NCBI RefSeq assembly: GCF_910596095.1
Contig: NC_056552.1
Location: 12,877,111-12,941,110 of the forward strand
DNA length: 64,000 nt
DNA from: Thunnus maccoyii
Lineage: Eukaryota > Chordata > Actinopteri > Scombriformes > Scombridae
Reading direction: 5' to 3'
Positions 37,720 through 50,353 of this stretch are shown here, piece after piece. The notes under the pieces were generated by a model, which was not told where the DNA came from, did not search any database, and was given only the letters and a program-made list of their open reading frames with translations. The position numbers and the translations under genes are program-made. Every line of letters starts with the position of its first letter. Position 1 is the first letter of the stretch.

Positions 37720-40700
37720 GTGTCGTCAGAGCATCATATTTAAAAATAAAACTCATTCTTTGAAAAGTAAGTTTTTTATTCACAAATGTTGAAATTCTCA
37801 TTATTTTCTCATTATTTTCTGGAATGTTTAAAATCTCTTCAAAACAAAAAGAGTATAATTGATTATTATGATAACATTTTTGATACCGTATAGAGTTGCG
37901 TTTATTTTATTTTAATATATGTATTTACTGTACTTTTATTATCATTATCATTATATTTTATTTCATTGTATTTTATTGTAATTGTCATCTGTCTATTTTG
38001 TATTTCCTGTTACAAGACTTGGTTATATTTCAATTCACAATGGTTAACATTTGGACTGTGATGAAATGGGATGCATTCTGATTAATAAAGTTTCTATTTA
38101 AAAAGAAAACAACAAAAAAACAAAACAAAAACAAAACTCATTTTTTGAAGGAGGTTTTAAGTTACAAAAATCTGAATTATTTATTAACACTCAATTTCAA
38201 TTATTATTATTTTTGATAATATAATTATATCATTGTTGGATAATTAGTATGTTTGTGCTGTCTATTGTTTGTTTTATTTTATTTCATTATACATTTTTCT
38301 CTGTCTTTGGATGTCCCATGTTGGATTGAACCTGTGTATTTTGTTTTGGTTTCTTTTCTTTCTTTCTTTTTTCTTGAATATTTGGACAAATGTATGTTGT
38401 TTATGACCCTATAAAGCCAAACCAAACCAGTGCAGTTTTAAGCTAAACAACCAACTTTACTGTGGGTAAAATAGTACATTGGCAACAATTCTGTTTTTCC
38501 TTTTATATATTGTAAAACAACTCCTAACTATGATAATTATGTTAATTTTGTTCTTCAAAAGTAAAATCTCTCCTAAATTGCATTATAATACTAAAATTAG
38601 CTATTTGAATATAATTTCAAAATCACTGTATGGACATTGTATTAAAATACTGTATGTATCCTGTGTCTGTGTCTGTTTCACACTCTGTTGCAGCAAAGAT
38701 AAAGGCTATTTTTTCTCTGATTTAGAATGGCCCTGAAGATAAGATATGTGGTGTTTAACAGAGAGGTTAGATGTTCAAGAGAGAGAGAGAGAGGAGACTT
38801 GCGTAGCATACAGAAAGCAATGAGGTATAGTATTTAGCATTTTGACTCTAGGTTAACAAACAATAATAGGGGTACACAACTGATGCTCAATTAATCCTGA
38901 CTGAGACTCAGAATGATCAGCAAGAACTGTCATGGAGTCCATGTTGCTCATAAATCAATAATCAAACAGTATATAGTTGTGGTTGGGCAGAGATAAAAAG
39001 TTGTGCCACTTGTTGTACATAAGTAAGAAATTACTATGATTAAAAGGTTATTATATTCATAAAACAGAAAGGCTGGATTATTCATATTTTTTCTGAGATT
39101 ATGCAGTTTTAGAATTTTGCATGTTGTCAGCCCGTGTTTTGATATCCTGTACTGATAAGCAGATTACAAGGGAACAGATGGAGAGGTGAATGTGTCTTTT
39201 AGGTTTACAGGGGAAGAAATGTGGGCTGACTATGTGTTTTAAGTTTGTATATATTTATTATTGTCATGATGGTGAATTTATTTTATTTAATGTATAAATG
39301 GAGAATGTTTATTAACAGCAATAACAAATTGTGAATTGCTTTTCACACAATCAACCCCATATTTTACAGTATGTACTGTATATATGGTCTCCACAGTTTA
39401 AAACACATTGTTCACTCTTTATTTATAATTATTCTGAAACTAATAGGAAACCAAGGGTATACCAAATCATTCCTTTCAGTAACTTGTGCACCTTTCATTT
39501 ACACCATGTGGTGGAAAAATCACAGAATCGCAGTATTGCTGAAAGTTTTCTGTACCTGGATTATCCTGCTGTAACAAAATAAAAAGTAACCCAGAGCAGG
39601 GTTGACTTACACTGTTGGACTCCCACTGCCCCAAGGACCTTAGATAACTAAATTGGTTCCTGTAGCTCCGGCTAAATGTGTATTATTCCATTATTTCCCG
39701 CCTGTTCTTTTCTCTGTTGTCTGCTTTATCTGTGCTCCTGTGTTCCTCCTCCTCTTCCCTCTTTTATCTGTCCATCTGACTCAGGGGAAGAAACTGACCC
39801 TTACCTTGCTCCTGGCTCCACTAATCCACTAACTATAAATGTGTGTGTGTGTGTGTGTATTTGTGTGTTTGTGTATCTGCACAGCCTCAGCCACAACTCA
39901 TTACACGCCCATTCATTTAGATTCCCTTAAATTTGTAAAATTGTTGTTTCTTTAACAAATATTGTCATTTAGGCACCAGCAACTCTCACGGCAATGTTTT
40001 AGCAGAAAAAATTGCACCTAACAGTCCATCAATCCATCAAAAATCAACAACTGTGAACACCGAATTCGCAGATACATTTTAAAAGAAAAGAACATTTCAC
40101 AAAGGGTAATACCAAGTTATTAATTTCAACATCATAATAACATTTTTAAAGGAGGAAACACATCACAAAACATTTTGATACAAATATAGTACCTCCCTAA
40201 AAAAACTTATTAACCTTTCTGTGTTAATAAGCTATGACAGCAGGACACACACATAAATTACACAGCAAAATGGAGAAACAGACAATACCAAACACTGGTG
40301 GCAAACAAAACACTGTGATAACCAGCTGGTCTGTTCATGTGTAACTTCTCTACTTGTCTTGGATGTACTAGGGTCATGTAAGATAAACTGTAGTTATGGT
40401 GTGATGAAGCTGAAGGGGAGAAATCGGTGTGGGAGTATCGTAGGGAGTGAGACAAGATTCTCCACATTTGGATGATCTAGTAATCTGTTTAACCAGCAGT
40501 CTTTCTGCTTTTGTAAAACTGCCCTACTGACTTGTTATGATAATGTCAGTGACATTGATAAAACAGGGTTAAGGTGTTTGGGAATAATATAGATAAATCT
40601 CCAAGCAGGTCAATAATGGGCTATCAGGATATGTCCAGAACGAGAATCTCAGGGTTAGGTAGTGTAGAGGAAATAGTCTGTTGAGGTGGGAAGGTTAAAC

Positions 40701-40790
40701 TGAGTGTAGATTTGGGTAAAAAATCCATGTAATAGAGTTTGAAGGTTCTGTAGAGGGCTTCAAACTTTATCACTGTTACTTGGTTGTCTT
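37720..40790. other. AT-rich intergenic DNA
   Basis: Low-complexity AT-rich sequence with A runs, a GA tract (38779-38794) and a GT tract (39838-39860). No coding exon or intact mobile element is recognised. Confidence 0.55.
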
Positions 40791-40921
40791 GGAGAGTGTG
40801 TGCTGTACTGTATGTGTGCTTCATTCATTGTCCCCAAACTCATTATCTTCACAGTCCAAAGTGGCAGCATGTGGATCAGTTTCGAATATCAGCATCACCC
40901 TGAAATAACTTCAGACACAGA

Positions 40922-41500
40922 ACTATATAACCCCCCCCCCAATGCTCAACCCACATACAGTCAGGCTGACCAGTTATCCACTGAGGAAAAGCAGAAAAGA
41001 TCAGAAGAGCTGTGCCTTCTCTACTGAAGACTCATATGTACGATCTGACGGAGACAAACTTCAAAGAGAAAAATTTACAGAAGTTTACAATTTAATTTAC
41101 AGGATCGTAGCAACATAAAGAGCAAGTGGTGAGAAAAATTGGTGGGAAGAAAAGGTCAGCGAAAAGAAAAGTAAGTTCCATTAACTTTTAACTTCCATTT
41201 TTGATCGCATTATCTTTTTAAATGCTTTTTTATTTGATCAACTTTCATAATTTAAAAAGAATTTTACATAATATTTACATTATCATGGTTACAGTAAACC
41301 AGTGAAGCCATCAGCAAGAACATTGACTGCCTCCACATTGGATTTTAGATCATGTGCATCAACCATGTTCACACAAAATCTGTTGGATGGTTTTGTGGCA
41401 GAAAGGGAGATTTCCCTGCAGCACAAAATACAGAAGCACTGGAGGAAATCTGTTCTTCCACTGAAAATGGAACAAAAGCTGTAATATCATTGCATTGATA
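40922..41500 (+). other. Unassigned exon-like stretch upstream of tcap
   Basis: The sequence has a TATATAA box (from 40922), a good donor GTAAGT at 41171, and an acceptor TTACAG ending at 41294. The acceptor is followed by about 60 open codons that include a Lys/Glu-rich segment. This could be a 5' untranslated exon pair of the downstream telethonin-like gene or a decayed exon of another gene. I do not recognise the peptide, so no product is proposed. Confidence 0.25.
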
Positions 41501-41652
41501 AAGATTTGTGGTCCAACTTAGAAAACCAAAAAGGCATCAAAATTGATGAAGCAACTGAAGCAATACACAATGCACACTGCACTTTAATTAAAAATATCCT
41601 AACTTCTTTGATTCAGACTAAAAATCTAATCAGATTGGTGGAGGCCTCAGTG

Positions 41653-42229
41653 ATGTCCAGCTTGGGTGGTGTAGGAAGAGCCGCACTGGACTGTAGCGTC
41701 ATGGAGGAGGACTGGCAGAGAGGACAGAGCTACACCGCTCACTGGCACAGCCTCAACATCGAACCACACCTACACAGGTTAGTGACTGTTTCACACGCAA
41801 GCACTTAAACTGTGATAATATTTAAGAACCTTACTAATTATGATAGCATTTTTGATAGATACAAGTATGTTTCAAACAAAAAGTGAGGCGTATGAAAATT
41901 CAGGATGCTTTTGTGACACCTCTTACAGGTCGACAATGACAGAGGCAGAGCGCTCAGGGAAATACTGCGAGGCCAAGAGGCTCCTCCAGCGCTTCCTCTC
42001 GGGGGCCATCAGCCAGAGGCTCCCAGAGCCCAAAATGCACTTAACCAGACAGCCCCAACTTCAGCCTACCTCAGACGCTTCTGTCATGGGGTCAAAGGTG
42101 CAATCAGGCCCAGTTCACATCCAGAAGGAAGTACGCTGCATGACCATGAGTCCGAAGAATGTTGTGTTAGAGACAAGTGAGAGGAAGACTGTGGTGAAGA
42201 TGACAAAGTTGCAGAGGTTCTTGGGCTGA
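41653..42229 (+). CDS. tcap: Divergent telethonin (titin-cap) protein
   Basis: Telethonin caps the titin N-terminus at the muscle Z-disc. There are two exons, 41653-41777 (125 nt) and 41929-42229 (301 nt), with a GT-AG intron of 151 bp in phase 2, giving 141 aa. Human TCAP has two exons with the same intron phase (exon 1 codes 110 nt) and 167 aa. Exon 1 aligns with human residues around SCEVSEENCERREAF: Cys-x-Val-x-Glu-Glu, then Arg, Tyr/Phe, Ala-x-Trp and Leu are kept, about 10 of 23 identical. The second exon is hard to align, and the conserved EYQLPY core that follows in human is not visible. Position beside pnmt, as in human, is strong support. AATAAA follows at 42323. The start could lie further upstream in the same open frame. 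Alternative: a fast-evolving paralogue or a gene losing function. Confidence 0.65.
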
Positions 42230-42322
42230 AACATTTATTATTGGTAAACACACAAAATATTTCAACAAATATTAAGTGAATGATTTTTGATTGCAGATTA
42301 ACTGATTTTGACTGCTGTTTGT

Positions 42323-42328
42323 AATAAA
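42323..42328 (+). terminator. Poly(A) signal after tcap
   Basis: AATAAA lies 94 nt after the stop codon, a plausible short 3' UTR. Confidence 0.5.
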
Positions 42329-44335
42329 ACTCTAGATTCTTGTTACAGTGTTCTTTTTTTGGGCTAAAGGTATGACAAAAATAATAAAAATATTGATTTA
42401 AGAAAATATTTATTTATTTTCATCATGTGTGTCAACCATAGGACATGAACAAACTATATTTCAGGTGTTGATTTTGGATAGAAATTTGGATTGAGGTTGA
42501 AATGGAAACTGTCTTTCATGTATTTCATGTGAATGTGCTTTCATTCACTTTTCTGTTAATCTAAACTTAAACAAAATAAATATTTCTTGCAAAAGCTGAT
42601 TAATGTAGAATGTACATTATAAAACTGTGAGATGCTTATTTTTTTAAAATGTAAGCTATTTTATTTCCTTGTAAATTTGCAAATATGAAAACTTTTCCAA
42701 CTTTTATAATCACATATCTGTCCAAACACTGTAAACACTGAATGTTTACAGACTCCAAGTGATGTGAAAGGGAATTCAGCATGCTTTGCATTCTCCTCCT
42801 GCATAAAGAAAACTCTCGACCCCGTTTACTCAGTCTGGCTCTTGTTGTAATCTCCAAATATCCTAATTTTAACAGCATCACATGGCAGAATTCCACATCC
42901 CAAATACCTTGTCTCTTTTGGACACTGTAATATGTTGGATGTCTGAAGAGGGTCAGTGTGTGTGTGCATGTGTGTGTGTGTGTGTGTGTGTGTTTGGGAT
43001 TCTGGTTCAGCTGCCAGGGATGAGCGAGGTGTTAAGAGACTCCTGGGGAGAATATGTTTGATTACTGCATGGCTCTGCTCCACGTTGGTTCAGCTGCTGC
43101 TTTTGGATTCGTTGGGAATAGATGGAAAATTAATTCAATCAGGGGATGAAGCTTGCTGTTTTGTCAGCTGGCCAGGGAGGCGAGTGGTTTGAAAATTTAA
43201 CGAGTAATTTTAACTCAGCAATAAATAGGATTTGTCCTATTATAGCACAAAATAATCAAAATACTGAACATCTGCAATCATCAAGACACTCTCAGCCTTC
43301 TTGTACTGGAAATACATGTCATGTGACACACTGGTGATGGCTGATTTTTTTTTCTTCTCTGTTTGCCTTGAACATGTAACAGCCTATTTAAAAATATTAA
43401 ATTGCTGACAGTTGTGGATTTAAATAGTCTGCACAACCAGAACTATGACTTGCATTGATAATACTGAATGCAAAAACGCATGTATGCAGTTACACCAAAA
43501 ACAAACAAAAAAAGACAGAATAATGTAGAGTATCATCAGCGATAAACCTCAATCAATATTTCGATCAATTTACAAAATGTTGTGGGAAATATAGTGTGTA
43601 AATTATACAGCTAATAATATATAAATAATACCAATAATTATTATAATAATAATAACAATAATGAACCTTGAAAGTAAAGATGCTGTTAGAAACTCTGTGT
43701 GTGTTTCCCTTTGAAAGCCAGTTTTCTTAGGCTTTTCTCAAGTCAGATCAGCTTCCTCATCCGTCTCTGTGTTCATGGACTTATAGTGAATCCATTTATA
43801 TTTTGACATTTATTACCCAAATAATACCCTCAGATTTATGTAACTGCCTCATTCAAGACACGGCTACACCCTCTGATTTTCCAACGTATCATTTAATATT
43901 GCCTGTCAACATGGGAGACTTTTCCTTTCTTTTGATACAACTCACCTGCCTCCATCTCTCCCTCGCTCTACATCACCACAGTAAAATGGCAAAGACAGAC
44001 CTGTTTGTGTCTGTCAAACAGACTTGACAGAAATAAACCTGGTCTACTGTTTGCATGTAAAAGGCCCTTTAGAATGATTGTGGAGATATGGAGGGCCTCT
44101 GAGAGGTGGGTGGAAGACCTGAAAGCAATATGAGGAGTCCATTAGTGGGTCTAGTGTTGGAGAAACCCCCCCAATCTGATGGTATCAGTGCCGCGGGGTA
44201 GGACAAAGTGAACAGAACAAATGCTATCAGGCAGCAACACGGGCCCAAAAACAGGATCACTATCTCTGCCCATGAAACTCAGACTAGCCCAAAGCACAGA
44301 CACACACATTTTGACACAGACGCACCCACATGCGC
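42329..44335. other. Intergenic DNA between tcap and pnmt
   Basis: No gene is seen. It contains a GT microsatellite (42970-42993) and an AAT-rich tract near 43610-43660. The segment near 42760-43190 has a more balanced base composition. Confidence 0.5.
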
Positions 44336-44338
44336 AGG

Positions 44339-44347
44339 TATATAATA
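44339..44347 (+). promoter_or_regulatory. TATA box of pnmt
   Basis: TATATAATA lies about 80 nt before the ATG at 44427, leaving a 5' UTR of roughly 50-60 nt. A single compact TATA promoter is plausible for this endocrine gene. Confidence 0.5.
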
Positions 44348-44426
44348 AGGCTGAGGTGGCAGCAGTGCACCTAAAGACTGACCACCAAACAGAGGTGTTA
44401 GGTAGAGTCATACAGGAAAAGAGAGG

Positions 44427-46634
44427 ATGGAAATAAAGGAAACAGAGAATGGAGTAGCAGCCATGGCAGCCTGCTACCAGAGATTTGATCCAGCAGCATA
44501 TCTACAGTACAACTACACTCCTCCACGGGCCGATTTTGAAAGAAAGGACAGCATAGTGCCATGGAAACTGGCGTGCCTGCACAGAGCTTTCACCGAAGGT
44601 AAGAAGAATGGGTAACGGATCATGTAAACTTTATTTCAGAATGCTCCTCGTTCATTAAAAAGCTATAAAAATTGAGTTTAAGTCAGTGCCTGATTTAAAA
44701 AAAACAATGTTAAATTCCTTTTTTGTTACTAGTGTATTTTTCACTTAAAAAACTGAACACCACCAACATTTCACGACAATACTTTGGTCTCTGGGGTGGG
44801 TCCAAACACTGCAAGAACATACAAATGTTCAATTTTATTCAAGAAATAGAAATCTAGAAGAAATCTAGAAATCAGGGTTTCCAAACATGTCAGGCTGAAT
44901 TAAGAAACATCCAAATTAAAATATCAAATAAAATATTCAGAATTTTTGTATTTAGTATAATTAAAAATGGTGACTTGAATTTGCATCATTCAAAATCAGA
45001 AAAGTTTGTGTTCTGAGGGAGCTGCAAAAAGCAAATTCTTGACACGGGGTGTAACCATGTGTGTAGAACAAATGTTCTGTTTAACAATGATGAAATTGCT
45101 TATGGTAATATTGATGAATTTATGGCAAAATAGGGGGAAATGCCTGGCTTAAGTGTCTCTTTTTGTTCCTTGAGTTGTTAAATTGTCTAAATACTTGTTT
45201 CTGGCCTATTTCACTGTCCATTTTACCTTTCTTTGTATTCCATGGATTCTTCCTTACAACTCAACATGTTTTTCCTGATGATCTTTTCCTTTAGTGCCTC
45301 ATTTCTGAGGGATCCTTTTCATTTAGCTGATATTCCATATATGTTACTGTACAATAACCCTCTGTGTTTTCTCTCTCAGAGATTATATGGATCACATACA
45401 GAAAATCCAGATCAAACTCTGTGTCGGGAACTACATCAGTTAAAGATAAAACTATTAAATGTTCGCCACTTGACTTTTCCGCAGCACAAAGATCGTATCC
45501 TCTAAAACACTTCTAACTTACATCAGGAAAATGTTAAGATATTTGAATAGGTACTCTTCATTTTCTTATTATTTTCTCAGTTTCATTTTTTTTTTTCCCT
45601 CCACCTTTCCAGGTGATATGAGCGGTGAGCTGCTAGTGGACATTGGTTCAGGTCCCACCTTGTACCAGGTGCTGAGTGGCTGTGAAGTTTTCAAGGAGGT
45701 GCTCCTCACAGACTTCCTGGAGGTCAACCGGCAGGAGCTGAGGCGCTGGCTCCAGGATGAGGGGGGCTGTGGCCTGGACTGGACACCGTACCTGCAGCAT
45801 GTCTGCAAACTGGAGGGACGACGGTATGAAATGATCCTTTTCAGACTTGAGATGTCCCCTTAGCATGACAGTGTCATAATCACAAAATGATTCATGGACC
45901 TATTTGCAATGTACAGTATGTTCTTGAAACAAAACTTTCTTTCTCTCCATTTTTACTTTGCAGAAACATTCTTATTTTTCCCTCTCAATTGGTGTTACTC
46001 TCCTAAGTATTTATCAGCTTCTTTTAAGTGTCATACAATCTCATGTTTTATTCTGGCCCTCTCATTAACTCATCCTTGTGTTGTACCAAATATAACTATT
46101 GTCAAAGTTCTTCAGTTTGATGAAAATTCAGTTAATGAGAAGGCATATAAAGATTTAGAAGCTAAATCATCATTCATTGGTATTGTTTCTATCAGACCCT
46201 CAGCATGGACAGAGAAAGCTGCCAAGCTACGTCAGGTCATCACAGACATCCTCCCCATTGACGTGCACTCCCCCCAGCCTCTGGCCCCCGATGCCCTTCC
46301 CTCAGCAGGGGCCGACTGCCTGGTGTCCTGCTTCTGTCTGGAGAGCGTCAGCCCTGACCTGGCTGCCTTCACAAGGGCCCTGGGCCACATTCGGAAGCTC
46401 TTGCGGCCAGGTGGTCACCTCCTGCTCATTGGGGCCCTCGGGGAGAGTTACTACTTCGGGGGGCCAGGGGTAAAGATCCCTGTGGTCCCGCTGACTGAGG
46501 CCCAGGTCTGTGCTAGTTTGAATGAGAGTGGCTACACACTGATCAGGCTGGAGGTTTACACACTGCCTCAGGACATGAGGGTGGGGGTCGATGATGTATC
46601 TGGGGTGTTTTTTGTAAAGGCAAGAAAGGAATAA
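44427..46634 (+). CDS. pnmt: Phenylethanolamine N-methyltransferase
   Basis: Cytosolic enzyme of chromaffin cells that methylates noradrenaline to adrenaline with S-adenosylmethionine, the last step of catecholamine synthesis. Exons 44427-44598, 45613-45823 and 46196-46634 join in phase 1 then 2, giving 273 aa (human 282, also three exons). Seen: YQRFDPAAYLQYNYTPPRAD near residues 17-36, the substrate and cofactor lid of PNMT; SAM motif I LLVDIGSGPTLYQ at about 64-76; DFLEVNRQEL; LPIDVHSPQPL; CLESVSPDLA with the Glu matching human Glu185; LLRPGGHLLLIGALGES; GVDDVSGVFF with the Asp matching human Asp267. These separate PNMT from its relatives NNMT and INMT. A downstream Met (codon 13) is a possible alternative start. 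Poly(A) hexamers AATAAA lie at 46696 and 46749. Confidence 0.95.
44599..45612 (+). other. Intron 1 of pnmt
   Basis: An AT-rich intron of 1014 bp. No recognisable mobile element or extra exon; the longer open frames in it carry no motif. Confidence 0.7.
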
Positions 46635-46695
46635 AAGATGGGAAAGATGATGGATAATGCTTATTAAACATGGAAGTAGCAAACAAATTATTCAG

Positions 46696-46701
46696 AATAA
46701 A
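46696..46701 (+). terminator. Poly(A) signal of pnmt
   Basis: AATAAA lies 62 nt after the stop. A second one follows at 46749-46754, and one overlaps the stop codon itself (46630-46635), too early to be used without losing the stop. Confidence 0.5.
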
Positions 46702-47287
46702 ATGTTTCCAATGAAGCTGAGGTAAATGCATGGTTTGCAAGTAATTCAAATAAAAATGGCATTATAAGAATATCCCCACATATTATGATCTTATTTGTTT
46801 TTGGGTGAGTGCTGATCACAGTTGTGATCATCAATCCTCAATATTCCAACTGACTCTCAAAAAAAAAAGTCAAGACACAAATAGGTGAATTAAATATTTC
46901 ACTTTATTCCATTTTTGTTTCATGGGTAAAAGTCTTTTCTGAGGGTGAGTGAGGATATGAGATTCCCTTCTGTTGGCAACTGAGCTATTAGTGTTAAAAA
47001 TGTAATTACACATTGCCTCCTGCAGTTCAAACACAGCTACTACAGCATCAAGAATGTATTGCTTCAAATTTTGCTATAAGCATATCATACAATGTCACAA
47101 CATTGCATTTTATAAACAATGTATTTTGGTAGAGTTTACTATATACTTATTGATGACCAGTTATCCAGCTGAGAGTTAGATGAGTTGCTTGTTGTGTTTT
47201 GTACTTTGTGATATGTGAATAAAGAAGCAATGGATGCTATAAAAAAGCTGATGTCATGTTGTTTTCTTGTCTGACATCATGTTGATA

Positions 47288-47813
47288 ATCAGGGCTGCAC
47301 AAACGTTTTAGGCACTTTTGAAGTTTAGATTCTTATTCATTACGCAATATCAGAAAGAACGGTCTCAAATGTATTCTGCATCATGACAATGACCCCAAAC
47401 GTACAAACAGAATCATAAAGAACTATCTTCAACGACAAAAAGAACAAGGAGTCCTGCAACAGATGGTGTGGCCCCCACAGAGCCCTGATCTCAACATCAT
47501 CGAGTCAGTCTGGGATTACATGAAGTGACAGAAGCAACTGAGACGCCTAAATCCAGAGAGAACTGTGGCAACTTCTCCAAGATGCTTGGAACGACCTACC
47601 TGACAAGTACCTTAAAAAACTACGTGCAAGTGTACCAAGGAGATTGGTGCTGTTTTAAATGCGCATTGTGGTCACACCAAATATTGATTTGATTTAGTTT
47701 TTTTTCTGTTTATTGCACTTTGTATTAAGTTAATTGATAAATAAAAACTATTTATGGCATTACTTTTGAAAGCACACTCACTTTAATTTTGGTGCCCAAA
47801 CCTTTTGCACAGT
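47288..47813 (+). mobile_element. Tc1/mariner transposon, 5'-deleted copy
   Basis: Both ends carry Tc1-type inverted repeats: CTGCACAAACGTTTTAGGCAC on the left, and on the right, reversed, ACTGTGCAAAAGGTTTGGGC. The interior holds only the C-terminal part of a DDE transposase. LHHDNDPKRT and WPPQSPDLNIIESVWD (47376-47525) carry the second Asp and the final Glu of the DD34E triad. An in-frame stop follows at 47526. After a frame shift the frame continues as ELWQLLQDAWNDLPD to a stop at 47656-47658. The N-terminal half of the gene is deleted between the left repeat and this fragment. It is inactive and moderately old. Confidence 0.85.
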
Positions 47814-48149
47814 AAATCTGTTGTGAATATTGAGGTAGACAGAGGCAGAAGATGGGTGGTAGCACAGTAAATTTCGTAATACAGCTGTTTGGCAAATGCT
47901 CATAAAATCATCCATCATTCCAAGTCATTTCAGGTCAATGGATTATGGTATTGCTATGCTACCAACTTTGATTATGCCAGATATGAATTTGAGAGTTTTA
48001 CTGTGTAATTAGAAGTATTGAACACTGGGTGTCAGTACTTGGCTCCAAACATAGACCACACATAGACCCATTAGTGAAGAACACAGACTTCACAGATCAC
48101 AGTAGAAAAACCTTTGACTTACTTGGCTAATCTTGAATGATTATAAAAT

Positions 48150-49400
48150 TACTACTGTAATTAATCCTCAGAGACTCGCAGGGGGTGTGCCCTCAGCCGA
48201 CATTACTGTTTGTCAGAGGCTGTGGCAGGCTCGGTTTTAAAGCTAGAGTGAAGACACTAGTCTGATACTGGCTCTGGTTTGGATACTGATGATTATATGA
48301 AAGTAAGAAGCTAGAGGACCTGAGGCATCCATCTTGTCAGGAAGGGGGCTAAATAATACTCCAAATTTAGGCCAAATTTTGACAAGGGAAAAACTGACCT
48401 GGCCATTTTCAAAGGGGTCCCTTGACCACTCACCTCAAGATATATGAATGAAAATGGGCTCTATAGGTAACCACGAGTCTCCCCTTTACAGACATTCCCA
48501 CTAATCCCATGGAGTTTTGGGTGAAAACCCTGCAGTTTTTTTGCATGCAGTGTAAATGTATTATTTTTGCTTATTCTAAAAATGGTGTATTTGAATATTT
48601 CTGCATACAGGGGTCCCTAAACAGTCTTGAAAATGCATGAATTAATTATGACTGGAAAGCTGAGACTCTTGTGGATACAGTGAGCTCAAATGTATTCATG
48701 TGTTATGATGTTAGTCCCTATAGTAGCCATTTCAATATAGTGAGACCATTTTTTGAAACTTGAAATCACTGTATAAAATGACCTATTGTGACCTCTAGGA
48801 TAATCACATCCTCATGAAACTTTACAACCACAAACTAGAGACTTTGGGCATTCAGAGGATTTATGGCTTTCCTAGGTATATTGACAATAAGGGTGGGTTT
48901 CTGAGCAATTTAAAGAAAATAAATGCTCACCATCCAATCCCCAAAAAATGCAATTCTTACAGAAATTTCCAAATGCTTGGACATCAAATCACAGCATGAA
49001 TTTTTCTTTGGTGTTCCTCAGGGTCTTGGTGTCTTAATGTGGTATTTTGATGGAATTTTTGACCATTTTTATCAATTCTTGAGTGGTCAAAAATAGTTAC
49101 ATCTTGCACCAAATCTGGTATCAACCCAAAAATTGCTGAAATAACTTATGAAACATAATTGAGCATGGGAATGGCCATCATATACTTCCATCATAATGTT
49201 CTAAGCCCTTATACACTCTAAACTTTCAAAATTTGAACAGGCGCCAAACCAAAACATAATGTTAATTATAGATTTATGACTAGAAAAACTTGAGCTGCAT
49301 CTTAAATTAATCTTCAGGTTCTCAACTTTCAGGTGACATATACCACTTATATGTGGCATATACTGTTGACCTGCTATCTCCCCCTAAAGATCCCCTGCCC
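48150..49400. repeat. Unclassified interspersed repeat
   Basis: The stretch from about 48360 (around CCATTTTCAAAGGGGTCCC and ATGAATGAAAATGGGCTCTA) matches a repeat I recall as abundant in percomorph genomes. No coding capacity or clear terminal repeats are visible, and the borders are approximate. The family name is unknown to me. Confidence 0.4.
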
Positions 49401-50305
49401 CCCCTAAAAAAAAAATTGTCTATGGTGGGTCTATCTACTGCTACTCATTGGTTGTTCGTTGGTTGGATTTTTCTGGTGACCTCCTCAGACCGTTGGGAAT
49501 ACAGAAAACAAACAGTCTGTGTACATTCAAGACTGGGCAATAACAAAGATAACAGTCCAAAAACTTGTTCATTGTCCTCTAATCTAATAAAATTCTCTGT
49601 CAGATGTTATTTGCTGCAAACACATATTGTCACATGTCTAAATTACATCCTGACCCCATGTGTTGTCTGAAATGCCAAATAAAGTGTTTTGTCTTTCTTT
49701 TCTTAGAAATTAGAACATCATACATTCCTGCAGATTAACTCCATAGACATACACACACAAACACAAGGAGCCCATTACAATTGTTTTATTAGCAACCAAC
49801 ACAAAACATTGCTTATATACAAGGTTGACAATGAATCTTCACGCTTATCATTTGTATTATTTTGGAAAAAAATAGGTATGTTTTCAGTTCCCACCAAACA
49901 TCTCTGCCACCCTGAACAGATAATGCTTACTAATCAGCATGTTACAAAAAGACCTTTCATTATGTCAAACCAGAGAGACTGCGCTGCATTATCGTGATTA
50001 GTTGGATTAGTATGATATGATGTAATCTGGTCTGGTGTGACTGTAACTGCGCTCAGATAGGCTGTAATCCATCTTCCTTTGATTTCCTTGACCTTGCACC
50101 CAAACATTTACAAGGTTGAGGAAAGCAAAATGAAAGTTGTGATTTAAATGTGAAAGCAGCCCTATATGCATTGAGTTAAGTTCCAGTTATTGTGTATACT
50201 TAGTATATAATTTAATATAGTGTATACCTTATTCATTCATGGCCATTTACATATTCAGCAAAAATACTGTGGCCATCACACTACAGATTAGACTAAAATG
50301 TAAAA

Positions 50306-50311
50306 TTTATT
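50306..50311 (-). terminator. Poly(A) signal of ppp1r1b
   Basis: The minus strand reads AATAAA 43-48 nt after the proposed stop codon. This supports the call of the last coding exon just upstream. Confidence 0.45.
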
Positions 50312-50353
50312 ATCATAGGGTAATGTCAAGTATATGTTATTTGACCCTTTGCA

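Noticed and set aside
45894-46195. Open frame running through pnmt intron 2 into exon 3, suggesting an alternative N-terminus
   Set aside because: The segment has no PNMT similarity, the GT-AG join of exons 2 and 3 restores the conserved protein, and retention of the intron meets a stop at 45859-45861.
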